A DNA stretch of 64,000 nt from Leucothrix arctica. GTDB lineage: Bacteria > Pseudomonadota > Gammaproteobacteria > Thiotrichales > Thiotrichaceae. Under the pieces are notes generated by a model. It was given only the letters and a program-made list of their open reading frames with translations, was not told the origin of the DNA and ran no database searches. The stretch lies in assembly GCF_003172895.1 (NCBI RefSeq), contig NZ_QGKL01000029.1:1-64000 (forward strand). The letters run 5' to 3'. A program made the translations under genes and the position numbers. This document shows, piece by piece, positions 43,304 to 52,125 of this stretch. Each line of letters begins with the position of its first letter. Position 1 is the first letter of the stretch.

Positions 43304-45552
43304 TACCTGAGTAGATACATCAATACCCTGCCAGCCGTTTGCCGCGCCAGAAACACGTAATGCAAACTCACCGCCAGACGCTTTACCGTAGACTCCATAG
43401 GAATTGTCGCTAAACCATCATCAGGCTGATCTTGTCCACAACCATAGTCACGTGAATCTAGTGTTAGGTTATCTAGATCAACATCTGACTCTTCACCAAT
43501 CGCATAAGACAGACCATAACCATAGGCAAATAATGGCATGTGCTCACCACTAATATCCTGCTCCCACTCTGGCGTTACATAGCCTTCAATGTTCATAGGC
43601 ACACGGTTAATTGTTGTAGAACATAGCGTGTTAGGCCAGCTATATGAGAGACGACCAGTGAAGTCAGTACCACTCACCTGATAAAGCGCATCGGTGATAC
43701 CACCCGCTTCTGTACCCGGCAACCAAGCTGCGATGAATGCATCAGAATTATTGATTTCTTCATTCACATACATTGGACGACCTGAGAAGAAGATCGTAAC
43801 CACTTTCATGCCACGTGCTTTTAACTCTTTAACTGTCGCTAAATCAGCCGCATAAGCCGTTTTCAAGTCAGCAAAACCAATCGTTTGATGATCTTTAATA
43901 TCACCGACAAACTCAGCATAAGGGTCTTCACCAATCGCAACAACCGCAATAGTATCCTCTGTCACGTCATTGATATCGGTAAACACATTTTCAGCACCTA
44001 CTTGTGCTTCCAGTGCCATCTTCAATGTTGTCGCGCCAGGGAAGTCATCGATAGTGTTTTCAGTACCCTGCCACGTCAGTGACCAACCACCTGTTTGCTT
44101 CTGCAAATCATCAGCTGCACTACCCGCAAGATAAATCTGCTGATTTGCTTGGAGTGGTAACACACTGTCTTTGTTCTTTAGTAGCACCAAAGACTTAGTC
44201 GCCGCTTCACGTGCTAATGCACGATGCTCATCAGAACCTAATATTGCATCATTACCTGCTAAAGAACGATCAGATGGCTTTGGCTTATTCCACAAATTTG
44301 CACGCATTTTTACACGTAAAATACGTGTTACCGCATCATCAATACGTGACATTTCAATGGTGCCGTCATTCACTTGTGCGATGACGTTTTCATAGAATGG
44401 CTGCCAATCTGTTCGCGCCGTCACCATGAAAATGTCGTTACCCGCGTTAACTGCTTCTGGGCAATTTGAAGAGGTACAACCATTGATTTCATTCTGACCG
44501 TTCCAGTCAGTAACGACTAAACCGTCAAAGCCCAGCTTACCTTTCAGAACATCCGTAATCAGGTATTTACTACCATGGACTTTCTTGTTGTATTCACCCG
44601 TACCTGTTTGGTCGTAATTCGCATCATCATGCCATGAGTTAAACGAGCTCATAACCACCTGAGCACCCGCTTTCAAACCAGAGAAGTAACCCGCAGCGTG
44701 GATGTTCATCATATACTCTTCTGAGTAATGGTTTTCACCACGATCAACACCGTCCTGCGTACCACCGTCACCTACCCAATGCTTCACATTAGAGATAACC
44801 TGAGAGTCTGATTTTAAGCCTTCATTACCACCTTGAAGGCCATCAACCATTTGACCTGCGTAGTTAAAGATAATCTCAGGATCTTCTGAGTAACCTTCAT
44901 AAACACGGCCCCAACGATAATCGCGTGGCGCTGCAACTGTTGGTGCAAATGTCCAATCCAAACCAGTCGCTGCAACCTCTTTCGCAGTCGCCTTACCGAT
45001 ACGGTTGATCATTTCAGGATCATTCGCGGCACCTAGACCAATGTTGTGAGGAAATACAGTCGCCCCGAAAACATTGTTATGTCCATGTACTGCGTCTGTT
45101 GCCCACATGAAAGGCACTTTAAAGCCACGATCAGCATAGGCTTCATCCAACGCAGTCCAATACTCATCTGCTTTCGCAGCCCAGTCAGCAGCACTTGCAT
45201 GCTTGTCGCCATCAGGCCAAGAGCCACCACCGTTTAGCAGTGACCCTAGCTTGTATTGCTTTGCTTCCTCAGGGGTTACATCGTCCAAGTTAGGTTGAAT
45301 CATTTGCCCGACTTTTTCTTCCAAGGTCATTTGACCTAAAATAACGCTGATTTGAGATTCAATATCAGTATCGACAGTCACCTTGCTTTCAATCGTAGGC
45401 CACTCTGCGTAATACGCGAGTGAGTCGCTAACGATGATTGTGTTGTCACTACTTTGACTTGACGAATCATCATCGTCATCAAAAAATGGGCAACCGGTTA
45501 ACAGCAGTGTGGATAATAAAATCGGGGTAAATTTGATTGGAGTATTATTCAT
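43303..45552 (-). CDS. GH3 exo-beta-glucosidase lipoprotein, truncated by a frameshift
   Basis: The 749-residue product has lipobox LTGC and both GH3 domains. The nucleophile Asp lies in VVTDWNGQNE near residue 355, so the catalytic part is intact. After ATIPM near residue 713 the frame is lost and the last 30 or so residues are out of register with the 39200 paralogue, which continues IYGKASG there. In the +1 frame the expected VYGKASG appears. The truncated protein loses both C-terminal beta domains. The gene has a good sigma70 promoter (45671-45699) overlapped by LacI-type operators, and the Shine-Dalgarno AGGAGAG lies before the start. Confidence 0.85.
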   Translation of the reverse strand: MNNTPIKFTPILLSTLLLTGCPFFDDDDDSSSQSSDNTIIVSDSLAYYAEWPTIESKVTVDTDIESQISVILGQMTLEEKVGQMIQPNLDDVTPEEAKQYKLGSLLNGGGSWPDGDKHASAADWAAKADEYWTALDEAYADRGFKVPFMWATDAVHGHNNVFGATVFPHNIGLGAANDPEMINRIGKATAKEVAATGLDWTFAPTVAAPRDYRWGRVYEGYSEDPEIIFNYAGQMVDGLQGGNEGLKSDSQVISNVKHWVGDGGTQDGVDRGENHYSEEYMMNIHAAGYFSGLKAGAQVVMSSFNSWHDDANYDQTGTGEYNKKVHGSKYLITDVLKGKLGFDGLVVTDWNGQNEINGCTSSNCPEAVNAGNDIFMVTARTDWQPFYENVIAQVNDGTIEMSRIDDAVTRILRVKMRANLWNKPKPSDRSLAGNDAILGSDEHRALAREAATKSLVLLKNKDSVLPLQANQQIYLAGSAADDLQKQTGGWSLTWQGTENTIDDFPGATTLKMALEAQVGAENVFTDINDVTEDTIAVVAIGEDPYAEFVGDIKDHQTIGFADLKTAYAADLATVKELKARGMKVVTIFFSGRPMYVNEEINNSDAFIAAWLPGTEAGGITDALYQVSGTDFTGRLSYSWPNTLCSTTINRVPMNIEGYVTPEWEQDISGEHMPLFAYGYGLSYAIGEESDVDLDNLTLDSRDYGCGQDQPDDGLATIPMESTVKRLAVSLHYVFLARQTAGRVLMYLLR

Positions 45553-45630
45553 AAATACTCTCTCCTAATAAGCTCATGGCTCCTCCTTAAATCATAAACT
45601 CCAGACAACTAAACAGTTAGCTGGAAAAGC

Positions 45631-45670
45631 TATGCAATCGATTACATCTAATAATGTAATCGATTGCATA
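45631..45670. promoter_or_regulatory. Double LacI-family operator between GH3 and lacI-type genes
   Basis: A perfect 17-bp inverted repeat (arms 45631-45647 and 45654-45670, 6-bp spacer) contains two 14-bp LacI-type sites, TGCAATCGATTACA (45633-45646) and TGTAATCGATTGCA (45655-45668). Their centres are 22 bp apart, about two helical turns, on the same DNA face. It overlaps the expected start site of the GH3 promoter and the -35 region of the regulator promoter, so binding should repress both. Confidence 0.8.
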
Positions 45671-45699
45671 ATATTAGAATGCTAATATAACTCTGTCAA
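45671..45699 (-). promoter_or_regulatory. Sigma70 promoter for the GH3 gene
   Basis: On the minus strand TTGACA (plus 45694-45699) is followed by a 17-bp spacer and TAATAT (plus 45671-45676). The start site would fall near 45664, inside the right LacI-type operator. In the opposite direction TTGCAT (45664-45669), 16 bp, TATAAC could serve the regulator gene. Confidence 0.7.
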
Positions 45700-45755
45700 T
45701 CAACATCACTTATAAAGTTAAGGAGTTAATTAACCCATGCAGCGCAGACAACCAC

Positions 45756-46763
45756 ATGAGTAAAACAGTTACTGTTCAAGATATTGCCGCATTGGCCAAA
45801 GTGTCGACGGCTACTGTCAGCCGCACCCTCTCGCATCCAGAGAAAGTCTCTGAAAAAACCCGCGAACTTGTTATGAAAGCGGTTGAAGAAACGGGCTACA
45901 CCGTCAACGAAGCAGCAAGAAATCTTCGAAAAAAACAAACGGATAGCATCGTTGTAATGCTACCAAATATAGGTAATGAAATATTCTCTAGCATCGTCGA
46001 AGCGATTGAAACTGTTTGCGCTAAAAACGGCATTAATGTACTCATTGCCGACACAGAAAAAGCCTCTATGTCACACGGTAGAGCGCGTGCTTATTTCAGT
46101 AAAAATCGCGTCGATGGCATTATCATACTTGACGGAAAACTACCGCTAGATACCATCCCGACAGGTGATAAAACGCCCCCTGTTGTCTATGCTGGCGAAT
46201 GGAATATTGACGCTAATTATCCCATTGCAAGCATTGACGATGCACTCGGCATACAACTGGCGATAAAACACCTTAGCGAATTAGGCCACACCGATATTGG
46301 CCACATCGCTGGCCCTTATGAAACTACCCCTGGAAAAGTCCGTACCGATAGCTTTTACCAAGTACTTAAACAAACCCCAAACAGCCCAAAAAAACCTTGG
46401 GTATTTGACGGAGACTTCTCTTTAAAATCAGGAAAGTCTGCCGCTCATGCATGGTTTCAACTCCCTAAAAACGAACGCCCTACTGCGGTGATGTGTGCCA
46501 GTGATGCAATGGCATTTGGTTTCATCTCAACACTCACAAAACTCGGCATTCATACTCCTAGGGATGTTTCAGTTATTGGCTTTGATAATCTACCCGTCGC
46601 TGAGTACTACTCACCCGCACTAACGACCGTTCACCAACCCAGAGATTCACTCGGCATTTTAGCGGCTCACACTTTGTTATCGTTAATCAATGGCAGTAGC
46701 ATTAAAACACTAAAGCCAATTGAACCTTGGCTAGTAGAGCGTGACTCTACCGCCAAGATATAA
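45756..46763 (+). CDS. LacI-family transcriptional regulator of the beta-glucan locus
   Basis: The 335-residue repressor has a LacI helix-turn-helix at residues 1-50 (TVQDIAALAKVSTATVSRTLSHPEKVSEKTRELV), the hinge YTVNEAARNLRKKQT, then a periplasmic-binding-like sugar domain (IVVMLPNIGNEIFSSIVEAIE, VDGIIIL, ASDAMAFGFI). Divergent position and the double operator at 45631-45670 point to control of the GH3 gene and itself, with a glucan-derived sugar as likely inducer. A short upstream frame at 45737-45763 (MQRRQPHE), with AAGGAG before it, overlaps the start and may couple translation. Confidence 0.92.
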   Translation: MSKTVTVQDIAALAKVSTATVSRTLSHPEKVSEKTRELVMKAVEETGYTVNEAARNLRKKQTDSIVVMLPNIGNEIFSSIVEAIETVCAKNGINVLIADTEKASMSHGRARAYFSKNRVDGIIILDGKLPLDTIPTGDKTPPVVYAGEWNIDANYPIASIDDALGIQLAIKHLSELGHTDIGHIAGPYETTPGKVRTDSFYQVLKQTPNSPKKPWVFDGDFSLKSGKSAAHAWFQLPKNERPTAVMCASDAMAFGFISTLTKLGIHTPRDVSVIGFDNLPVAEYYSPALTTVHQPRDSLGILAAHTLLSLINGSSIKTLKPIEPWLVERDSTAKI

Positions 46764-46779
46764 CCATTGCTAAGTACAA

Positions 46780-47739
46780 TTAACTTAACGAGAACGCTTC
46801 ACCAATACCATAAAGCGCAGGGTTCTCAGCATTGATAACAAATACCGGCACTTCTGCTAAATGCTGTTGAAAACGCCCTTTCGCTTCAAAGCGTTTTCTA
46901 AAGCTAGATTGCTCAAAGTAACTACCCAGTTGCGGCACTATGCCTCCACCTATGTAGACACCTCGGTAAGCACCGAGTGTTAACGCTAAGTCACCTGCAA
47001 CTGACCCTAGTAGTCCACAGAACGTATCAAGTGCTTCAGCGCAGTGAGGATTAGCATTACTGATCCCAAGCACTGATATTTCACGCGGCGATAAACATTC
47101 TGGCTCAACATTTTCTAGCTCACAAATAGCGCTGTAGAGGTTTTGCAACCCCATCCCTGACACTAGTCGCTCTGCCGATACATGCGGATACTGTTTCCAG
47201 CAAACCTTAATGATATCAACTTCTCGTTCGTTAGAAGGACTCACTGTAGAATGACCACCCTCACCTTCAAGTGGTATCCAAATATCACCATATGGAATCA
47301 AACCAGACACACCTAAACCTGTGCCTGCGCCCACAATCCCTAATGGCGTTATCAACTGACTGTCAGTATTACCACCTACCTGTACAAAATCACTCTTTGA
47401 CAGCTTAGGAATGGACATTGCCAATGCAGTAAAGTCATTTTTCACAATCAACTTATCAAAAGCCATTTGCTGCTTAAGCGTTTCGATTGAAAACGACCAA
47501 TGATGATTGGTCATTTTCACGCTGTCACCCACAACAGCCGTGGCTATTGCTATTGCTGCTTCCTTTACAACAGGGTCACCGACCATGCCTAAATAAGCCT
47601 TCATAGCCACTACGATCTCGTCGTAGTCAGCACAAGGGAGGACAATTTGGCGATGAACACCCTGCTCTAAAGAAAGTAAAGCGAACCGCGCATTCGTACC
47701 ACCTATATCAGCAATCAGACGCACATCATCACTTGTCAT
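46780..47739 (-). CDS. glk: Glucokinase (E. coli Glk type)
   Basis: This enzyme phosphorylates glucose to glucose 6-phosphate with ATP in the cytosol. At 319 residues it has the length of E. coli Glk. Motifs are the phosphate-binding LIADIGGTNARFALL at the N-terminus, the glucose site LIVKNDFTALAMSIP with catalytic Asp (near 100), GIVGAGTGLGVSGLI and PLEGEGGHSTVSPSNERE. Its start overlaps the last base of the ABC ATPase gene stop, so it is the last gene of the sugar transporter operon. Imported glucose can thus enter metabolism at once. Confidence 0.95.
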   Translation of the reverse strand: MTSDDVRLIADIGGTNARFALLSLEQGVHRQIVLPCADYDEIVVAMKAYLGMVGDPVVKEAAIAIATAVVGDSVKMTNHHWSFSIETLKQQMAFDKLIVKNDFTALAMSIPKLSKSDFVQVGGNTDSQLITPLGIVGAGTGLGVSGLIPYGDIWIPLEGEGGHSTVSPSNEREVDIIKVCWKQYPHVSAERLVSGMGLQNLYSAICELENVEPECLSPREISVLGISNANPHCAEALDTFCGLLGSVAGDLALTLGAYRGVYIGGGIVPQLGSYFEQSSFRKRFEAKGRFQQHLAEVPVFVINAENPALYGIGEAFSLS

Positions 47740-48842
47740 TATCTTATTCTCAGCTCAGTTTCTGGGTCAAAAAAGACAGCTTTAGTCACGTCAAACTGAA
47801 GAAACATTGGCTCGCCTGGGCTACAAATCGCTGTTGGATGAACACGGCAAACCGTCTTTACACCATTCAAACGAATCGTCACCATCGTGTCTGGGCCAGT
47901 TGGTTCAACAATCTCGACGGCACAAGGCATGACCATGCTATCTGGCTTATCCTCACTGACTTGAGTAATTTGCTCAGGACGAACACCCAGCACAACTGAG
48001 CGCCCCACATACTGCGCTAGACCAGGAATATCCTGATTAACCAATAAACGAGTCACTTTGCCTGCACTTTCCATCAGTAGCTCATAACCGTCATCTGACT
48101 TACTTAACTCGCACGGTACAAAGTTCATTGATGGGCTACCCATGAAGCCAGCAATAAACTGATTTTCAGGGTTATCATATATTTCTTGAGGCGTTCCAAA
48201 CTGCTGCACTTCACCGTCTTTCATCACCGCAATCACATCAGCCAACGTCATTGCTTCAATCTGATCATGTGTTACATAAACGATTGTCGTTTTTTCACGC
48301 TGGTGTAGCTCTTTGATCTCACTACGCATTTCAACACGTAACTTCGCATCAAGGTTTGAAAGTGGCTCATCAAACAAGTAAATCGACGGATCACGTGCCA
48401 ATGCACGACCCATTGCCACACGCTGACGTTGTCCACCCGATAACGCTTTAGGCTTACGGTTTAGCAGCGGTTCGATTTGCAGCATCTTAGCAACACGATC
48501 AACCACCACCTTCTGCTCTGGCTTCGGCATTTTAGCAATGTCCAAACCGAATGAGATGTTTTGGCTCACGGTCATGTTTGGATACAAGGCATACGACTGA
48601 AATACCATCGCGATATCACGGTCTTTAGGGTCAAGATGAGTCACGGTACGATCACCAATAACGATGTCGCCCTTACTCACCGTCTCCAAACCAGCAATCA
48701 TGTTCAATAGCGTTGACTTACCGCAACCTGATGGCCCAACCAAGATCAAAAACTGACCCGGCTCGATTTCTATATTAATTCCTTTTAGTACTTTGATCGC
48801 ACCAAAACTCTTTTCAACATTTTGTATTTTTAAAGCTTGCAT
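47739..48842 (-). CDS. Sugar ABC transporter ATP-binding protein (MalK/UgpC/GtsD-like)
   Basis: This 367-residue ATPase powers the sugar importer. Walker A is GPSGCGKST (near 36-44), the signature is LSGGQRQRVAMGRALARDP (near 135-153), Walker B is IYLFDEPLSNLDAKLR, and the switch His is in YVTHDQIEAM. The C-terminal 130 residues form the regulatory TOBE/OB domain (VVLGVRPEQI). It lies between the permease genes and glk in one operon, with 10 bp to the upstream permease gene. Confidence 0.93.
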   Translation of the reverse strand: MQALKIQNVEKSFGAIKVLKGINIEIEPGQFLILVGPSGCGKSTLLNMIAGLETVSKGDIVIGDRTVTHLDPKDRDIAMVFQSYALYPNMTVSQNISFGLDIAKMPKPEQKVVVDRVAKMLQIEPLLNRKPKALSGGQRQRVAMGRALARDPSIYLFDEPLSNLDAKLRVEMRSEIKELHQREKTTIVYVTHDQIEAMTLADVIAVMKDGEVQQFGTPQEIYDNPENQFIAGFMGSPSMNFVPCELSKSDDGYELLMESAGKVTRLLVNQDIPGLAQYVGRSVVLGVRPEQITQVSEDKPDSMVMPCAVEIVEPTGPDTMVTIRLNGVKTVCRVHPTAICSPGEPMFLQFDVTKAVFFDPETELRIR

Positions 48843-48852
48843 GATGTGTTCC

Positions 48853-49698
48853 TTAACCTTTAACAGCGCCTGCAGTCAGGCCTCGCACGAAGTATTTACC
48901 CGCTACGATGTAAACAAATAGCGTAGGCAGTGCAGCGATAATGGCAGCGGCCATATCGACGTTATATTCTTTGACACCGGTACTGGTGTTAACCAAGTTA
49001 TTTAGTGCAACCGTAATCGGTTGATAGTCTCCCGAGGAGTAAACGACACCGAACAGAAAGTCATTCCAGATTTGGGTAAACTGCCAAATAATCGATACCA
49101 CCAAAATTGGTGTAGAGATTGGCAAAATAATACGGTAGAAAATCATCCAGAAACCAGCACCATCAATACGTGCAGCGTTCACTAACTCGCTCGGCACACT
49201 GATGTAGTAGTTACGGAAAAACAACGTTGTAAAGGCAAGTCCATAAATAATATGAACGAGTATTAACCCCCAAGTAGTTCCCGCTATTCCTAGGAAGCCT
49301 AGCGTACGCGCCATCGGTAACAAGATAACTTGGAATGGGATCATGGTACCGATCAACAACAAACCAAAGAACAAGTTACTTCCACGGAAGCGCCATTTTG
49401 TCAGTACGTAACCGTTTAACGCACCTAAAATAGTTGATACCAAAACTGCTGGTACAACGATCAGTACCGAGTTCCAGAAGTAGCCTTTTAGGCCTTCACA
49501 ACTTACACCAGTACAGGCTGTGCTCCACGCTTTATCCCATGCCGTAAAGTTCAACGACTGAGGTAATGTCAGCATCGTACCGTTACGGATTTCTTCCAAA
49601 TCTTTAAGTGAGGTAATCACCATCACTAACAGTGGTAGCAAGTAAAACATGGCCGCGAGTGTTAGCACGCCATAGATCAATATACGATTTAAACTCAT
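48853..49698 (-). CDS. Sugar ABC transporter permease (MalG-like)
   Basis: This 281-residue inner-membrane subunit has six helices. The ATPase-contacting EAA-like loop is seen as VNAARIDGAGFWMIFYRIILPISTPIL (near 187-213). The length and the FNSV/GALNGYVLTKWRF region are typical of MalG-type subunits. It overlaps the upstream permease gene by 4 bp, so the two permeases are translationally coupled. Together with the MalF-like subunit it forms the glucose/mannose-type channel. Confidence 0.92.
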   Translation of the reverse strand: MSLNRILIYGVLTLAAMFYLLPLLVMVITSLKDLEEIRNGTMLTLPQSLNFTAWDKAWSTACTGVSCEGLKGYFWNSVLIVVPAVLVSTILGALNGYVLTKWRFRGSNLFFGLLLIGTMIPFQVILLPMARTLGFLGIAGTTWGLILVHIIYGLAFTTLFFRNYYISVPSELVNAARIDGAGFWMIFYRIILPISTPILVVSIIWQFTQIWNDFLFGVVYSSGDYQPITVALNNLVNTSTGVKEYNVDMAAAIIAALPTLFVYIVAGKYFVRGLTAGAVKG

Positions 49699-50585
49699 TG
49701 TTTCTTCTCCCTAAGCTCTGAGTAGAGATAAGGCACGATAATCGCCACTACGGCCATTAACATCATCATTGACGCTGCCGAACCCACACCGATCTGACCA
49801 CGTGTAAACGCATAGGTGTACATAAAGGTTGCAGGTACGTCAGTTGCATAACCTGGCCCACCGCCCGTTAGTGCCACAATCAAATCAAAACTCTTGATAG
49901 CGATGTGCGTCAGTACGATCAGCGCACTGAAAAATACTGGGCCTAAACCCGGAATAATAATGCGACGGTAAATCGCTGGCATTGATGCCCCATCAACACG
50001 CGCTGCTTTGACGATATTCTCATCCACACCACGTAAGCCCGCTAAACATAACGCCATTACGAAGCCTGATGACTGCCAAACACCGGCAATAACCACGGTG
50101 TAAATCGCCATATCACTATTCACTAGCCAGTCGAATGAAAACGACTCCCAGCCCATCTCTCGAAACATGCGCTGGATGCCCAACTCAGGGTTAAGTATCC
50201 ACTTCCAAGCCGTACCCGTTACGATGAACGATAGCGCCATTGGGTAAAGATAGATGGTACGAATAGCACCTTCGGCGCGTACTTTTTGGTCTAGGAAGAT
50301 TGCTAAAAACAGTCCAATCACCAAACAAGTCACGATGAATAACACACCGAATATTAATAAATTTTCTGCGGCAACCCACCAACGGTCATTGGCAAATAAG
50401 CGCTCATATTGTTTCAAGCCTACCCAATCGTATTTAGGCAACATACGAGAGGAGCTAAAAGATAACCATGCATTCCACAGCATAAAGCCGTAGATAAAAA
50501 TCAATGTTGCAACAAAGGTCGGAGCAACCACTATTTTGGGAAGATACTCCCCAAAGGATAACTTGGGTTTACTGGATGCGTTCAT
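49695..50585 (-). CDS. Sugar ABC transporter permease (MalF-like)
   Basis: This 296-residue inner-membrane subunit has six helices. The EAA-like loop is VKAARVDGASMPAIYRRIIIPGLGPVF (near 191-217). The upstream binding-protein gene is 90 bp away, with a stem-loop between them. It pairs with the MalG-like subunit to form the transmembrane path. Confidence 0.92.
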   Translation of the reverse strand: MNASSKPKLSFGEYLPKIVVAPTFVATLIFIYGFMLWNAWLSFSSSRMLPKYDWVGLKQYERLFANDRWWVAAENLLIFGVLFIVTCLVIGLFLAIFLDQKVRAEGAIRTIYLYPMALSFIVTGTAWKWILNPELGIQRMFREMGWESFSFDWLVNSDMAIYTVVIAGVWQSSGFVMALCLAGLRGVDENIVKAARVDGASMPAIYRRIIIPGLGPVFFSALIVLTHIAIKSFDLIVALTGGGPGYATDVPATFMYTYAFTRGQIGVGSAASMMMLMAVVAIIVPYLYSELREKKQ

Positions 50586-50625
50586 GGGAAAACGAACTCT
50601 CCTGATAAAGCGGGTGGTAAGGACA

Positions 50626-50655
50626 TTGAGACCCAGCCGAACGACCGGGTCTCAA
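50626..50655 (-). terminator. Intercistronic stem-loop between binding-protein and permease genes
   Basis: TTGAGACCC (50626-50634) pairs perfectly with GGGTCTCAA (50647-50655) across a 12-base loop, with no T run. Such stem-loops commonly raise binding-protein mRNA over permease mRNA by blocking 3' decay or ending part of the transcripts. Confidence 0.65.
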
Positions 50656-50675
50656 CAAAGCGGTCTAACTAGTAA

Positions 50676-51935
50676 TTATAAATCTGCAGTTGCTGAAGCT
50701 ACGGCTTTAGCCATCTTCGCAGCAGCATCTTTAGCCGTTACTTTATCGTTGTTGTAGAACTCAGTCACAGTGTCATAAATAGCACCCTGTGTAGACGAGA
50801 ACGTAGACATACCGTGCGCCATACTTGGCACTAGCGTGTCAAACTTAGCTGATTCTACGAAGTCTTTTGAAGACAACTTCGCGCAGTCATCAAACTTTTC
50901 CATAGATGAGCCTAGACGCGCAGGGATAGAACCTTTGTTCAAGTTAAATACTTCTTGGAACTCAGGACTTAGGACTGTACTAGCTAGGTCATTTTGGCCC
51001 GCCGCTAAATCCTTGTTATCCAAATCGAACATAACAAAACTGTCGATATTGAACGTGAAGCCTTTTGACGTTCCCGGTGCTGCTGCACAGATGTAATCAA
51101 CGCCCGGCTTCTTGCCCGCTGCAGTGAATTCACCTTTTGCCCAGTCGCCCATGAACTGCATACCGGCTTCGCCTTTGATGATCATTGACGTTGCAAGATT
51201 CCAATCACGACCTGGTGCGCCTTCATCCGTGTACTGCTTGATCTTACGGAATGTTTCAAGTGCTTCAACCATTTGCGCGCTGTCTAGCGACTTAGGATCT
51301 AGCTCTACGAATGCTTTGTTATAGAAAACTGGACCTTGAGTACCAAGAACAACTGATTCAAATGTCGTTGCGTCCTGCCAAGGTTGTCCACCATGAGCAA
51401 CGGCTGTCATGCCTGCTGCTTTGATTTTGTCTGCCGCAACAAAGAACTCATCCCAAGTTGTTGGAACCGTTGCGTCAGCTTTTTTGAATACTTCTGGGTT
51501 GGCCCACATCCAGTTAACGCGATGTACGTTAACCGGTACTGCAACATACTTACCGTCATGCTTCATTACGTCTGAAACAACTTTTGGTAGTAACTTATCC
51601 CAGCCTTCTTTTGTTGCAACGCCGTCGATGTTTGCTAGTACGCCTTCTTCACCCCATTCTTGGATGCTAGGGCCTTTGATTTGTGCAGCAGCTGGTGGGT
51701 TGCCAGATACAACACGAGACTTAAGTACTGTCATTGCGCTCTCACCACCACCACCGGCAACAGCGAAGTCTTTCCATGTGTGACCTTTGGCTTCAAGCAT
51801 CTTCTTTAGCTCAGCCACTGATTTCGCTTCACCACCAGAAGTCCAATAGTGCAGAACTTCAACTTCAGCTGCCTGTGCAGACATTGATAAACCCAATGCC
51901 AATGCGATACCCAAACCAATTTTAGACAATTTCAT
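50676..51935 (-). CDS. Sugar ABC transporter substrate-binding protein (glucose/mannose GtsA-like)
   Basis: This 419-residue periplasmic binding protein has signal peptide cleavage at AQA-A. The opening VEVLHYWTSGGEAKSVAELKKMLEAKGHTWKDFAVAGGGGESAMTVLKSR (residues 23-72) is typical of glucose/mannose binding proteins of pseudomonads and related bacteria, and RVNWMWANPEVFKKA and AGMQFMGDWAKGEF follow. With the two permeases, ATPase and glucokinase it forms a glucose-uptake operon. The promoter is at 51958-51987. Confidence 0.93.
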   Translation of the reverse strand: MKLSKIGLGIALALGLSMSAQAAEVEVLHYWTSGGEAKSVAELKKMLEAKGHTWKDFAVAGGGGESAMTVLKSRVVSGNPPAAAQIKGPSIQEWGEEGVLANIDGVATKEGWDKLLPKVVSDVMKHDGKYVAVPVNVHRVNWMWANPEVFKKADATVPTTWDEFFVAADKIKAAGMTAVAHGGQPWQDATTFESVVLGTQGPVFYNKAFVELDPKSLDSAQMVEALETFRKIKQYTDEGAPGRDWNLATSMIIKGEAGMQFMGDWAKGEFTAAGKKPGVDYICAAAPGTSKGFTFNIDSFVMFDLDNKDLAAGQNDLASTVLSPEFQEVFNLNKGSIPARLGSSMEKFDDCAKLSSKDFVESAKFDTLVPSMAHGMSTFSSTQGAIYDTVTEFYNNDKVTAKDAAAKMAKAVASATADL

Positions 51936-51957
51936 AATTTCTCCTCAATGAAAATTA

Positions 51958-51987
51958 CTTATAGACCCCTCTTAAGAGGCTGAGCAA
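51958..51987 (-). promoter_or_regulatory. Promoter of the sugar ABC operon with palindrome in the spacer
   Basis: On the minus strand TTGCTC (plus 51982-51987) and TATAAG (plus 51958-51963) are separated by 18 bp. The spacer contains a perfect 12-bp palindrome CCTCTTAAGAGG (51968-51979), a position where a bound repressor would block RNA polymerase. Confidence 0.5.
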
Positions 51988-51991
51988 AGAC

Positions 51992-52028
51992 TAAATTAAT
52001 TAATTCACAAAGTAAACTAATTAATTTA
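51992..52028. promoter_or_regulatory. AT-rich inverted repeat, candidate ROK regulator operator
   Basis: TAAATTAATTA (51992-52002) and TAATTAATTTA (52018-52028) form a perfect 11-bp inverted repeat with a 15-bp spacer. ROK repressors such as NagC and Mlc bind AT-rich dyads of this general kind, and the divergent ROK gene starts at 52126. The link is inference. Confidence 0.45.
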
Positions 52029-52125
52029 CTTTCAATAATAAATTAAATATTTTCTCCGATAGATGGACGTTTACGCTATATTGTCCTACTTAGAGAGAGA
52101 ATCATTAATTACATAGGAAGCTTCA

